Source: Lachnospiraceae bacterium
GTDB taxonomy: Bacteria > Bacillota > Clostridia > Lachnospirales > Lachnospiraceae
Length of the DNA stretch: 50,247 nucleotides
NCBI GenBank assembly: GCA_015057165.1
Contig: SVEY01000009.1
Coordinates: forward strand, 1 to 50,247
Direction of reading: 5' to 3'
A model generated the notes under the pieces. That model saw only the letters and a program-made list of their open reading frames with translations, searched no databases and was not told where the DNA came from. Positions 1-7,292 of this stretch are shown here, piece by piece. How positions within the stretch are numbered: position 1 is the stretch's first letter; each line of letters opens with the position of its first letter. Position numbers and translations under genes: made by a program.

Positions 1-117
1 ATTCGCCCTGCTGTTGCAATACCTACTCATTATGGTTCCATTGTGGGAAGCGCGACAGATGGCAAAGCTTTTTCTGCCCTTGTTGACTCAGCTATAACTG
101 TAGAGATTAAGATGTAA
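1..117 (+). CDS. MBL-fold metal-dependent hydrolase, C-terminal fragment
   Basis: Only the last 38 codons are in the window, ending in TAA. The fragment reads PAVAIPTHYGSIVGS followed by a short helix and the tail VEIKM. The P-T-H-Y-G-S-I-V-G segment matches the C-terminal metal-ligand histidine region of the UlaG/YtkL-like branch of the metallo-beta-lactamase fold, which usually ends about 25 residues after that histidine, as here. The substrate cannot be read from the fragment. The gene marks the left edge of the restriction-modification island that follows. Confidence 0.7.
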   Translation: MRPAVAIPTHYGSIVGSATDGKAFSALVDSAITVEIKM

Positions 118-203
118 ATAGGTTTAATGACTTAATATTCGAAAAAATTGTATGAGAGCATACAACATTATGGTATTAGTGTGGGAATCTTCAGGACAGA
201 AGT

Positions 204-815
204 TTACTGAATATACCATAGCGGTCTGGAGTGGGGATTGTATTTTTTGTGATTTTTGTCATCGCAGCATGTATACTTTACAAGGGGAGGATTGTTATTG
301 CAAATGCGTAAAACAATTTGGTCTATTTCTTTTTCAGAATCAATGAATGTTCGAATCCATCCTTGAAGATAAAGAGAAGGTGGATTATATTTTGATACTC
401 CTCCGTAACCTATGTTTTGTTCGGCAATAAAAAGTTGTGCTAAATATAGCGTTATTTCAATAGGATTAATAAAGGAAGTAAAGTGATAATTTGATAACAT
501 TTCGAGTAGCTCAGAAGGGTCTTGTCCGTAAAAAATGCGATCAAACACTTCTAGAAGAGTTTGTTTAGCTTCTGGAACATCTCGAACTCGTAATTTGAGG
601 TCTATTAATAAACGCAAATGATTGGGCCTAAAATTTTTATCAGTACCGTCTTGTAGAAATATTTGGAAGTTTTTATTCTTATCATATTTTTTAAATCGCT
701 CAGAAAGCATAGATGGTCGATAAATGGAGAGAGTTTGATTGTTAGAAGAATATATATTCTTCATATTGTCAAATGGTAGATTGTTTATTAGTTCGTTTAA
801 TTCTTTCATTTCCAT
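204..815 (-). CDS. unrecognised 203-aa protein in controller operon; possible restriction-linked protein
   Basis: I do not recognise this protein. It is soluble, with no signal peptide or membrane segment, and largely helical in look. Visible stretches include PNHLRLLIDLKLRVRDV, YGQDPSELLEML, YLAQLFIAEQNIGYGG and YNPPSLYLQGWIR. The tail is rich in Cys, His, Asn and Lys. No clear PD-(D/E)xK, HNH or GIY-YIG motif can be assigned by eye. It lies 49 bp downstream of the controller-like gene on the same strand and so is probably co-transcribed. A DNA methyltransferase gene diverges from the pair. In PvuII-like systems the endonuclease occupies exactly this position, so a restriction enzyme or accessory protein is a reasonable but unproved guess. 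Confidence 0.6.
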   Translation of the reverse strand: MEMKELNELINNLPFDNMKNIYSSNNQTLSIYRPSMLSERFKKYDKNKNFQIFLQDGTDKNFRPNHLRLLIDLKLRVRDVPEAKQTLLEVFDRIFYGQDPSELLEMLSNYHFTSFINPIEITLYLAQLFIAEQNIGYGGVSKYNPPSLYLQGWIRTFIDSEKEIDQIVLRICNNNPPLVKYTCCDDKNHKKYNPHSRPLWYIQ

Positions 816-864
816 ACTATTCGGTTCCCTTCATCTTATTATTAAAAACATATAAAAAGTCTAT

Positions 865-1098
865 TTATCTTTTCATAAAAAATGCTACAATGTCTACGTT
901 TAATGTATTTGCTATTAGATTTAAAATAGAAATAGATAGACTTTTTGTACAGCCAGCGGCTTCAATTTTTGAAAGATAGCTAACGCTTATTTGTAGTCGC
1001 TCAGACAATTGCACCTGTGTCAAGCCAGCATTTTGTCGGAAGTGTTTTATGTTTGAACCGATGGTCTGATATAATTCTGCATCGTTATTAAATCTCAT
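865..1098 (-). CDS. XRE/Cro-type regulator, R-M controller (C) protein-like
   Basis: This is a single-domain helix-turn-helix protein of 77 residues. Residues about 14-70 form the five-helix XRE fold: IGSNIKHFRQNAGLTQVQLSERL, then the recognition helix region ISVSYLSKIEAAG, then a C-terminal dimerisation helix LNLIANTLNVDIVAFF. The length and lack of any other domain fit controller proteins of type II R-M systems (about 75-85 aa). The ATG follows a strong AGGGG ribosome site. It heads a leftward operon with the 203-aa gene and is divergent from a methyltransferase. Two TTCAC-N5-GTGAA dyads flank its own promoter, so autoregulation is likely. Confidence 0.8.
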   Translation of the reverse strand: MRFNNDAELYQTIGSNIKHFRQNAGLTQVQLSERLQISVSYLSKIEAAGCTKSLSISILNLIANTLNVDIVAFFMKR

Positions 1099-1109
1099 AA
1101 TCGTCCCCT

Positions 1110-1124
1110 TTCACTATATGTGAA
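1110..1124. promoter_or_regulatory. candidate operator dyad, proximal
   Basis: Perfect dyad TTCAC-TATAT-GTGAA. Its centre (1117) falls at about +2 of the leftward controller promoter, so a bound protein would block initiation. The arms are identical to those of the dyad at 1155-1169. Binding by the XRE protein is inferred from position and symmetry. Confidence 0.6.
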
Positions 1125-1125
1125 T

Positions 1126-1154
1126 ATTATAGTATCCTGATGGCTTGATAAAAA
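1126..1154 (-). promoter_or_regulatory. promoter of the controller operon
   Basis: On the minus strand there is a perfect TATAAT -10 box (plus-strand 1126-1131). Seventeen bases upstream lies TTTTTA (1149-1154), a poor -35 match. A good -10 with a weak -35 and an adjacent dyad centred near -43 is what an activator-dependent promoter looks like. Confidence 0.6.
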
Positions 1155-1169
1155 TTCACTTATAGTGAA
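1155..1169. promoter_or_regulatory. candidate operator dyad, distal
   Basis: Perfect dyad TTCAC-TTATA-GTGAA, centred about 45 bp from the proximal copy and abutting the weak -35 box. The centre is near -43 of the leftward promoter, the usual place for a class II activator. It also lies in the 5' region of the divergent methyltransferase gene and could influence that promoter. Confidence 0.6.
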
Positions 1170-1245
1170 AGCATTATTATTTGAGTGGACTAAAGAGAGC
1201 AAATAATGTATCATATTGAACAATCAATGAAAGGGGGGAGAGGTT

Positions 1246-1968
1246 ATAGAATTACAACCGAATAGCTTTAGCCCAGAGCAGACGACTATATGGTCTTTTC
1301 CTGACCGAGGCAAATGGGCAACACACTCAGGACGATATAGAGGGAATTGGTCGCCTTATGTGCCAAGGAACTTAATGCTTCGTTATTCTAAACCAGGAGA
1401 CTGGATTCTAGATCAATTTATGGGTAGTGGAACAACGTTAGTTGAAGCAAAACTACTTAATCGAAATGCGATTGGCGTAGATGTCAATCCGTACTCAGTT
1501 TCTTTATCAGAAACAAATCTCAATTTTAAATGTGAAACACAATCAAAGATTAGTATTAGAAAAGGGGATGCCACAGATCTATCTTTTATAAAAGATAGTA
1601 GGATTGACTTTGTCTGTACACACCCGCCATATGCCAATATTATAAAATATAGCTCTAATATAGAGGGTGATATTTCATTGTTAAGTGAAAAAGATTTTTT
1701 TCTTGCAATGGATAAGGTGGCAATAGAGGCTTATAGAGTTCTTAAAAGCAAAAAATACTGTGCAGTAATGATTGGAGATAGAAGGGTTAAAGGGAATGTT
1801 ATACCACTAGGATTTAATCTTATGGAAATCTTTCTAAATGTTGGATTTAAGTTGAAAGAAATAATTATAAAGGAACAACACAATTGTAGATCTACGAATA
1901 AGTGGGTGGGGAAAAATAATTATTTTTTAATGCTAGCTCATGAATATATCTTTGTTTTTTACAAATAA
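1246..1968 (+). CDS. DNA methyltransferase (N4-cytosine/N6-adenine type), start unclear
   Basis: SAM-dependent DNA methyltransferase of the N6_N4 Mtase fold. Numbering from 1246, the SAM-binding motif I is DQFMGSGTTLVEAK (about residues 56-69), followed by NAIGVDVNP. The catalytic motif IV is THPPY (about 125-129). The C-terminal half ends in FLMLAHEYIFVFYK. The first canonical start in frame is GTG at 1360, but this would drop a typical N-terminus (WSFPDRGKWATH, RYRGNWSPYVPRN) that is open in frame back to 1231. No ATG, GTG or TTG lies between 1231 and 1360. An ATA at 1246 sits 5 bases after GGAG. Alternatively, ATG at 1227 would be in frame if the G6 run at 1233-1238 were one base shorter. 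It diverges from the controller operon and lies 93 bp before dpnM. The target sequence is unknown. Confidence 0.75.
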   Translation: MELQPNSFSPEQTTIWSFPDRGKWATHSGRYRGNWSPYVPRNLMLRYSKPGDWILDQFMGSGTTLVEAKLLNRNAIGVDVNPYSVSLSETNLNFKCETQSKISIRKGDATDLSFIKDSRIDFVCTHPPYANIIKYSSNIEGDISLLSEKDFFLAMDKVAIEAYRVLKSKKYCAVMIGDRRVKGNVIPLGFNLMEIFLNVGFKLKEIIIKEQHNCRSTNKWVGKNNYFLMLAHEYIFVFYK

Positions 1969-1974
1969 TATTAT

Positions 1975-1989
1975 TTCACAATGGGTGAG
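1975..1989. promoter_or_regulatory. near-copy of the controller dyad upstream of dpnM
   Basis: TTCAC-AATGG-GTGAG matches the controller dyad at 9 of 10 arm positions. It lies just after the first methyltransferase gene and ends 9 bp before the dpnM -35 box, centred near -52. It could link the DpnII operon to the XRE regulator. It is a single-site match, so confidence is limited. Confidence 0.4.
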
Positions 1990-1998
1990 ATAGCGTAA

Positions 1999-2027
1999 TT
2001 GATCATTATGTTTTTTTTTCGTATAAT
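1999..2027 (+). promoter_or_regulatory. dpnM promoter with GATC in the -35 box
   Basis: TTGATC (1999-2004) is separated by 17 bases from a perfect TATAAT (2022-2027). The -35 hexamer itself contains GATC, the sequence expected to be methylated by the downstream DpnM. Transcription should start about 2034, shortly before the ribosome site at 2051. Confidence 0.7.
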
Positions 2028-2061
2028 ATATTGAAAGGTTGTACAAAGAAAGGACATGAAT

Positions 2062-2895
2062 ATGCCGAAAAACAATATTGCGCCATTTGTGAAGTGGGCT
2101 GGAGGGAAAAGACAATTATTAGGAAGAATATCTGAAAGAATGCCTCAAGAGTTTAATAATTATTATGAACCATTTATTGGTGGAGGCGCGGTTTTGTTTG
2201 AATTACAGCCTGACAATGCCGTGATAAATGATATAAACCCATCGCTTATTAATGCATATAGAATAATTGCTAATTATCCAGAGGAATTTATAACGAACGT
2301 GCAGAAGCTTGACTCAAAAATAGGTGATGATGGAAAGGAATATTACTATTCTTTGAGGGAACATTACAATGATAAATTGATGAAGGAAGAGTTTGATATA
2401 GAATTAGCAGCTTTGTTTGTTTTTATTAACAAGCATTGTTTTAATGGTTTATATAGAGTTAATGGGAAAGGGTTATTTAATGTTCCATATAATAATAGCA
2501 GAAGAGAGTCGATTGATATTGATTCGATAATGGATGATTCGCATTATTTGAAGAATGTAACTGTTTTACACGGAGATTTTGAAGAAGCATGTCAAAATGC
2601 AGGTCAGGGCGACTTCGTTTTTTTTGATAGTCCTTATGCACCTCTTAATCCAACATCATTCGAATCATATACAAAAGAAGGTTTTGATGTAGAAAGTCAC
2701 GAAAGATTGGCTGCTCTTTTCGATGAGCTAACAAACAGAGGATGCTATTGTATGTTAACAAATCATAATACAGATTTTATAAATCATTTATATGGAGGTA
2801 AAGGATATAGGATGGATGTTGTGGATGTAAAAAGGATGATTAATTCGGACGCGACGAATAGAAAAGGACAAGAGGTTATTATCTGTAATTATTAG
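2062..2895 (+). CDS. dpnM: DpnM-type adenine-N6 DNA methyltransferase (GATC)
   Basis: Class alpha (D12/Dam family) adenine methyltransferase that protects GATC in double-stranded DNA. PFVKWAGGKRQLL at the N-terminus is the motif X region, PFIGGGAVLFEL is motif I, VINDINP follows, and the catalytic motif IV reads DSPY (Asp near residue 189) where the family norm is DPPY. About 277 residues, the usual size. ATG at 2056 lies only one base after AGGA, whereas ATG at 2062 has 7-base spacing, so 2062 is preferred. It is the first gene of dpnM-dpnA-dpnB, in the same order as the pneumococcal DpnII operon, and has its own promoter containing GATC. Confidence 0.92.
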   Translation: MPKNNIAPFVKWAGGKRQLLGRISERMPQEFNNYYEPFIGGGAVLFELQPDNAVINDINPSLINAYRIIANYPEEFITNVQKLDSKIGDDGKEYYYSLREHYNDKLMKEEFDIELAALFVFINKHCFNGLYRVNGKGLFNVPYNNSRRESIDIDSIMDDSHYLKNVTVLHGDFEEACQNAGQGDFVFFDSPYAPLNPTSFESYTKEGFDVESHERLAALFDELTNRGCYCMLTNHNTDFINHLYGGKGYRMDVVDVKRMINSDATNRKGQEVIICNY

Positions 2896-2907
2896 GAGAG
2901 GTTCTGA

Positions 2908-3711
2908 GTGAAAGATTTATTTCAAAAAAAACAAATATTTTTCTATGATAATTCTTTAGCGTACATTATACTTGGAGACTCATTTAGAATACTTCCTAAG
3001 TTGAAGGAAGGATGCGCAGATATGATATTCGCTGACCCACCATATTTTCTCAGCAATGATGGAATCACTTGCAAAAGTGGAAAAATGGTTTCTGTTAACA
3101 AAGGAGATTGGGACAAAATAGGTGATTCTACTATACAAATAAATGATAAACATAAGTTTAATCGAAAATGGATTAAGTTATGCAAAAGAATCTTGAAGCC
3201 AGATGGTAGCATATGGATATCTGGAACGCTTCACAATATTTATTCCATAGGGATGGCTCTTGAACAAGAAGGTTTTAAGATAATTAATAATATTACTTGG
3301 CAAAAGACAAATCCTCCCCCTAATCTTGCTTGTAGGTGTTTTACGCATTCGACAGAAACAATATTATGGGCGCAGAAAATGGATAAAAAAGCACACCATT
3401 TTTTTAATTATGAATTAATGAAGGAAATGAATGGGGGAAAACAAATGAAAGATGTCTGGAGTGGAAGTTTGACTAGACCTTCAGAGAAAAAAATGGGAAA
3501 ACACCCAACTCAAAAACCCGAATACCTATTAGAAAGAGTTATCTTGTCGTCAACACTTGAGGGGGATGTTGTAGTAGATCCTTTTTGTGGTTCTGGAACG
3601 ACGGGGGTTGTAGCAACAAGATTAGGAAGAAAGTTTATAGGTATAGATACAGAGAGAGAATATTTAGAAATAACGAAGAAAAGATTGGAGAAGGTAGAAA
3701 ATGACGAGTAG
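2908..3711 (+). CDS. dpnA: DpnA-type DNA methyltransferase (GATC, second enzyme)
   Basis: Class beta methyltransferase with the permuted motif order. The catalytic motif IV ADPPYFLS comes first (Asp43) and the SAM-binding motif DPFCGSGTTG comes last (Asp224), followed by GRKFIGID. HPTQKPEYLLERVI is motif X. The 267-residue length fits DpnA/M2.MboI-like enzymes, which methylate GATC and in pneumococcus can also act on single-stranded DNA. It starts at GTG 2908, preceded by AGGAGAGG, 12 bp after dpnM. Its end overlaps the start of the endonuclease gene by 11 bp, which suggests translational coupling. Confidence 0.92.
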   Translation: MKDLFQKKQIFFYDNSLAYIILGDSFRILPKLKEGCADMIFADPPYFLSNDGITCKSGKMVSVNKGDWDKIGDSTIQINDKHKFNRKWIKLCKRILKPDGSIWISGTLHNIYSIGMALEQEGFKIINNITWQKTNPPPNLACRCFTHSTETILWAQKMDKKAHHFFNYELMKEMNGGKQMKDVWSGSLTRPSEKKMGKHPTQKPEYLLERVILSSTLEGDVVVDPFCGSGTTGVVATRLGRKFIGIDTEREYLEITKKRLEKVENDE

Positions 3712-4570
3712 GGAATTTGAAGAGTGGCTCAAATCATTTACCGATAATATTAATAATTGGAATTATTATGTAAACTATAACACTGCATATAAAAATACTG
3801 CATCTGTCAAAAGGCAATTGGCATTATTAAATACACTAAAGGGTTCCAATAATATAGAGGATGAGTTTAGAGATTTAGTAAAAGAATACCCAGAGTGTTT
3901 AAAAGCCATACCTCTTCTATTGGCTGTAAGGGAAGATGTTATAGCAATAACGGAGAATGATAGGAGACTAGATTTCAATTTTAAAAGTATGAATTACGAC
4001 ATAGATTTATATGTGGAATTCATGCAAAAGACAGGAATATTTGAATTATTGCAAAGTCATGTGATAGGAGATTTGCTTGACGTTGGTTTAGGTATTAACA
4101 TCGGACTTGATAGTAATGCTAGAAAAAATAGAGGAGGACACCAGATGGAAGATCTGGTTGAGTATTTTATAAAAGAAGCAGGGTTTGAGAAGGATGTTAC
4201 ATACTTTAAAGAAATGTATCTGCATGAGGTAGAGGGAAAATGGGGATATGATTTGTCAGCAATCAGTGCAGATGGAGTAGCAAAAAAGAGATTTGATTTT
4301 GTTGTAAAACCATGTGGAAGCCAGGAAGTATATATTTGTGAATGCAACTGCTATTCTTCTAGTGGTTCTAAGCTAAATGAAACTGCACGTAGTTTTAAAA
4401 CTATTTCGCTTGAAACAGAAGGAGTAGAACATGTGCATTTTGTGTGGTTTACAGATGGTGCAGGGTGGCTAAAGGCAAAAGGTAATTTAAAAGAGACTTT
4501 TCTTGTACAAAAAGATTTATATAATATTGAGGACTTGAAGAATGGTATAATCGGCAAAGTTTTTGTATAA
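3701..4570 (+). CDS. dpnB: DpnII-family type II restriction endonuclease (GATC)
   Basis: Restriction enzyme of the DpnII family, cutting unmethylated GATC. Length is 289 residues against about 288 for DpnII. The family core GLDSNARKNRGGHQME is intact. The nuclease centre appears as RFDFVV (Asp199) followed by VYICECNCYSSSGSKLNE, with Glu214 and Asn216 at the E-x-N/K position, and WFTDGAGW follows. The ATG at 3701 overlaps dpnA by 11 bp, and AAGGT in the dpnA coding sequence can serve as ribosome site. It is the last gene of the operon and a hairpin terminator follows. No disruption is visible, so the system looks functional. Confidence 0.93.
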   Translation: MTSREFEEWLKSFTDNINNWNYYVNYNTAYKNTASVKRQLALLNTLKGSNNIEDEFRDLVKEYPECLKAIPLLLAVREDVIAITENDRRLDFNFKSMNYDIDLYVEFMQKTGIFELLQSHVIGDLLDVGLGINIGLDSNARKNRGGHQMEDLVEYFIKEAGFEKDVTYFKEMYLHEVEGKWGYDLSAISADGVAKKRFDFVVKPCGSQEVYICECNCYSSSGSKLNETARSFKTISLETEGVEHVHFVWFTDGAGWLKAKGNLKETFLVQKDLYNIEDLKNGIIGKVFV

Positions 4571-4614
4571 TAAATGATTAGATAGAACTGTTGAAATTGT
4601 AAGAAAAGTAAGAA

Positions 4615-4642
4615 AGACCTCTAGGAATTAACCTAGAGGTCT
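4615..4642. terminator. bidirectional terminator between dpnB and the GH31 gene
   Basis: Perfect 11-bp stem AGACCTCTAGG / CCTAGAGGTCT with a 6-base loop, between two convergent genes. The flanks are A-rich on the left and T-rich on the right, so it can stop transcription from either side. Confidence 0.8.
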
Positions 4643-4647
4643 ATTTA

Positions 4648-7167
4648 TTACATCCCCAACATATCAAAGTCACCGTAATCAATAACGACTTTGTTATCAA
4701 CTTGTTTATATGGATACTTAATAAATGTTGCCTTGATTTCTATGTTGTAGTACCAGCCTGAAGAAGCGCTTTCGTATTCATCTCTTCTTAGGAACTGTGG
4801 TATTGTCTCATTATCAATTGCTACATTAATAGGACAATTGTAATTGGAGATTACTTCAAGTTCTATGTTTTCAATGGTTGATTTATATTTTCCTGAGTTA
4901 GAGAAACTGATAACTGTCCTAACATCGCTTTTGGCAGATATGTCCATTTTATGGTACACGCCATTTTCATAGTCAAGACTCACACCATCATCCTCATAAT
5001 ATGTAAAATGTGAATCTTTATCAGCCACACATATTACATGAAGTGAAGTCAGCGTATCTAATGACAAGTTAGATAGTACATTTCCAGCAAGAGGTACAAT
5101 AGCACCGCTTAATAAGAAGAGAGGTATAGTGCCAAGTTCCACGGGAATAGTAATATCATTTCCGCCCTCGTATACATTTGTTCCAACGCAGCCCTTCTCA
5201 TATGACATCTCGTAGAATCTAGAGCTTGCTGGCAACATAACTTCCAGATTATCAATCCCCTTATCTAGAACATTTGCAACAAGAAGAGAGTTGCCTAGCA
5301 CATAGGAATCGCTTTTATCGTATGTTCTCTCATCTTCAGGAAACGCTGCCATTAGAGGATTCATAATCATATCACCATTTTCATGACTTGCAGCCATTAG
5401 TGAATATAGATATGGGAATAGACGATATCTGAACTTAATTGCATCTCTAATATAGTGGGTGTATTCTGGATACATCCAAGGCTCTGTAACAGTGTTGTCA
5501 GCATTAACAGAATGGATTGAAAAACGAGGCATAAATATTCCTGCCTGCACCCAGCGAACCAGTAACTCAGGTGAAGGTGCGCCTCCATAGAAACCACCTA
5601 TATCGCCTCCGTAATTACTTACGCCACTAAGTGACATTCCTAGAATAGTTGCCTGATTATATTTAAGTGTATCCCAGCTGGTTCTATTATCTCCAGCCCA
5701 GCTTTGAGCGATTCGCTGAATGCCACTATGTCCACCGCGACATACAATGTAAGGACGCGTGTTAGGATATTCTTCCATAATTGCATCACTTGTTATCTGA
5801 CACATAATGTTAGCCTGTATACATCTTGTCTTTCCAATTGTGGAACCTTTGCCGTCGAAGTCAACTCTCGCATCCTTATCGACAATACTGTCGTATTCAC
5901 AGTTGTCATTCCAAATAGAAGGAGTGCCTTTACTTATAACATTTTCAGTAAGCATCTTCTTCCACTCTTCGCGGCATGTAGGATTGGTAAAGTCTGCAAA
6001 TACACCTTCACCGCCCCACCATTCACCAACCTCATAAGATTCACCAGAAGAGTCCTTGACAAGCATATCCTTAGATGTGAATTCATCAATATTAGGGTGA
6101 GTAAGTAATATACCTGGCTTAACATTAGGTGATACAATAACTCCACGCTTCTTAGCTTCCTTAAAGAATTCAGAAGGGTTCTTGAAGCGCTCCTTATTCC
6201 ATGTAAAGACACATCTTTTCTCGCCGGCGGAAGTGTTCTGGGCTGTATAGCCACTAGATAATTGGAAGCCATCAATAGGGATGTCTTCCTTCTTGGCAGT
6301 ATCTAGGAACTTGATAATCTTGTCATCGCAGTCCTCTTTAAGCTCAGAATAATACATGGAACTTCCTAGATAACCAAGAGCGTATCCGGGAAGCATTGCA
6401 CTTCTTCCTGTAAGAAATGTGTATTCTCTAACCACCTCTTTTATAGAAGGACCATACATGAAGAACAAATCAATATCGCCGCTATCAACTGTATATGTGC
6501 TGTGTCTTTGCCAATAGTTACTATGCTTTCTTCCCATGTCAAATGTGCATTCACTCATATTATGATAGAAGTAACCGCAGGCAGTTTGATTTATCTTATT
6601 AGCCTTAATATAGAAAGGTATATGCTTATATAAGCTATCTGCATTAATAGGATCGTAGCCTACAGTATCACCAGGGCTCATGGTAAGAAGTTGATGGTAT
6701 TTATTGATGTTACCGGTTTTCTCACCAAATCCATAGAAGCAGTCACCTTCTTGAATCTCACTTGTATGAATTCTTCTGTTATTAGAGTCACATCTATATG
6801 CAAGCTTAGGGATGTCGCGATGAATAAGGGTGTCCCCATTATCGTACACCTCTATGATGGCAGGAGATTTGTGAATTACAAGACTAAGGGTATCGCTTGT
6901 AATTGTTCCAATGTCTGCTTCGTCACATAGTTCAGTCTCTGCAACTTTGATTCGTCTCTTCCTAGGGCCAACAACACCATCAAGTCTGTCCTCCCAGGCC
7001 GTGGTAACAAGACTATAACTCTCCTCATCAAAGTCACCATCAAATCCAACCCTAATTCTGATAATAGAATCTGTCATGAACCATATTCTAATGTCAGCAT
7101 CATTAGTCTTAAGCTCATAGTAATCATCTATTCTATTTATAGCCTTAATGTCTGTGATTATTCTCAT
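4648..7167 (-). CDS. glycoside hydrolase family 31 enzyme (alpha-glucosidase/xylosidase type)
   Basis: GH31 retaining alpha-glycosidase, 839 residues, cytoplasmic (no signal peptide). An N-terminal beta-sandwich includes FYGFGEKTGNIN. The TIM barrel begins around LPGYALGYLGSS. The nucleophile is probably Asp421 in SIWNDNCEYDS, and the acid/base probably Asp493 in GDNRTSWD. YGGDIGGFYGG forms the substrate-pocket segment. C-terminal beta domains include FTYYEDDG. The nucleophile motif departs from the usual W-x-D-M/F-N/G-E, so the exact sugar cannot be named. GGAG precedes the ATG. It lies downstream of kdgK across a large palindrome, which suggests that it releases oligosaccharide products within a uronate/xylan-type locus. 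Confidence 0.85.
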   Translation of the reverse strand: MRIITDIKAINRIDDYYELKTNDADIRIWFMTDSIIRIRVGFDGDFDEESYSLVTTAWEDRLDGVVGPRKRRIKVAETELCDEADIGTITSDTLSLVIHKSPAIIEVYDNGDTLIHRDIPKLAYRCDSNNRRIHTSEIQEGDCFYGFGEKTGNINKYHQLLTMSPGDTVGYDPINADSLYKHIPFYIKANKINQTACGYFYHNMSECTFDMGRKHSNYWQRHSTYTVDSGDIDLFFMYGPSIKEVVREYTFLTGRSAMLPGYALGYLGSSMYYSELKEDCDDKIIKFLDTAKKEDIPIDGFQLSSGYTAQNTSAGEKRCVFTWNKERFKNPSEFFKEAKKRGVIVSPNVKPGILLTHPNIDEFTSKDMLVKDSSGESYEVGEWWGGEGVFADFTNPTCREEWKKMLTENVISKGTPSIWNDNCEYDSIVDKDARVDFDGKGSTIGKTRCIQANIMCQITSDAIMEEYPNTRPYIVCRGGHSGIQRIAQSWAGDNRTSWDTLKYNQATILGMSLSGVSNYGGDIGGFYGGAPSPELLVRWVQAGIFMPRFSIHSVNADNTVTEPWMYPEYTHYIRDAIKFRYRLFPYLYSLMAASHENGDMIMNPLMAAFPEDERTYDKSDSYVLGNSLLVANVLDKGIDNLEVMLPASSRFYEMSYEKGCVGTNVYEGGNDITIPVELGTIPLFLLSGAIVPLAGNVLSNLSLDTLTSLHVICVADKDSHFTYYEDDGVSLDYENGVYHKMDISAKSDVRTVISFSNSGKYKSTIENIELEVISNYNCPINVAIDNETIPQFLRRDEYESASSGWYYNIEIKATFIKYPYKQVDNKVVIDYGDFDMLGM

Positions 7168-7209
7168 AGTTATTCTCCATATGTTAATAGTTTATGTTGC
7201 CCTATTTAA

Positions 7210-7276
7210 GTCGGAGAAAAGAAAAACCTGCTAAGCGATTTTCTTTATGAGCGTGTAGGTTTTTCTTTTCTCCGAC
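7210..7276. repeat. large perfect palindrome between kdgK and the GH31 gene
   Basis: Arms of 20 bp (7210-7229 and 7257-7276) are exact reverse complements around a 27-base loop. On the minus strand it could act as a terminator or attenuator between kdgK and the GH31 gene. The central part (ACCTGCTAAGCGA...GCGTGTAGGT) closely resembles the centre of the palindrome at 9491-9551, so it belongs to a small repeat family. Confidence 0.75.
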
Positions 7277-7292
7277 GGAAGTATTCTGAAAG

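Noticed and set aside
152-346. Open frame of 64 codons on the plus strand
   Set aside because: Antisense to the 203-aa gene, no ribosome site and a low-complexity Cys-rich translation; treated as a shadow frame.
1-4642. Integron, prophage or transposon as carrier of the R-M island
   Set aside because: No integrase, transposase, terminal inverted repeat, tRNA gene or target-site duplication could be seen at the borders within the window.
5704-6108. Plus-strand open frames inside the GH31 gene
   Set aside because: They lie opposite an intact GH31 coding sequence, have no ribosome site and resemble no protein.
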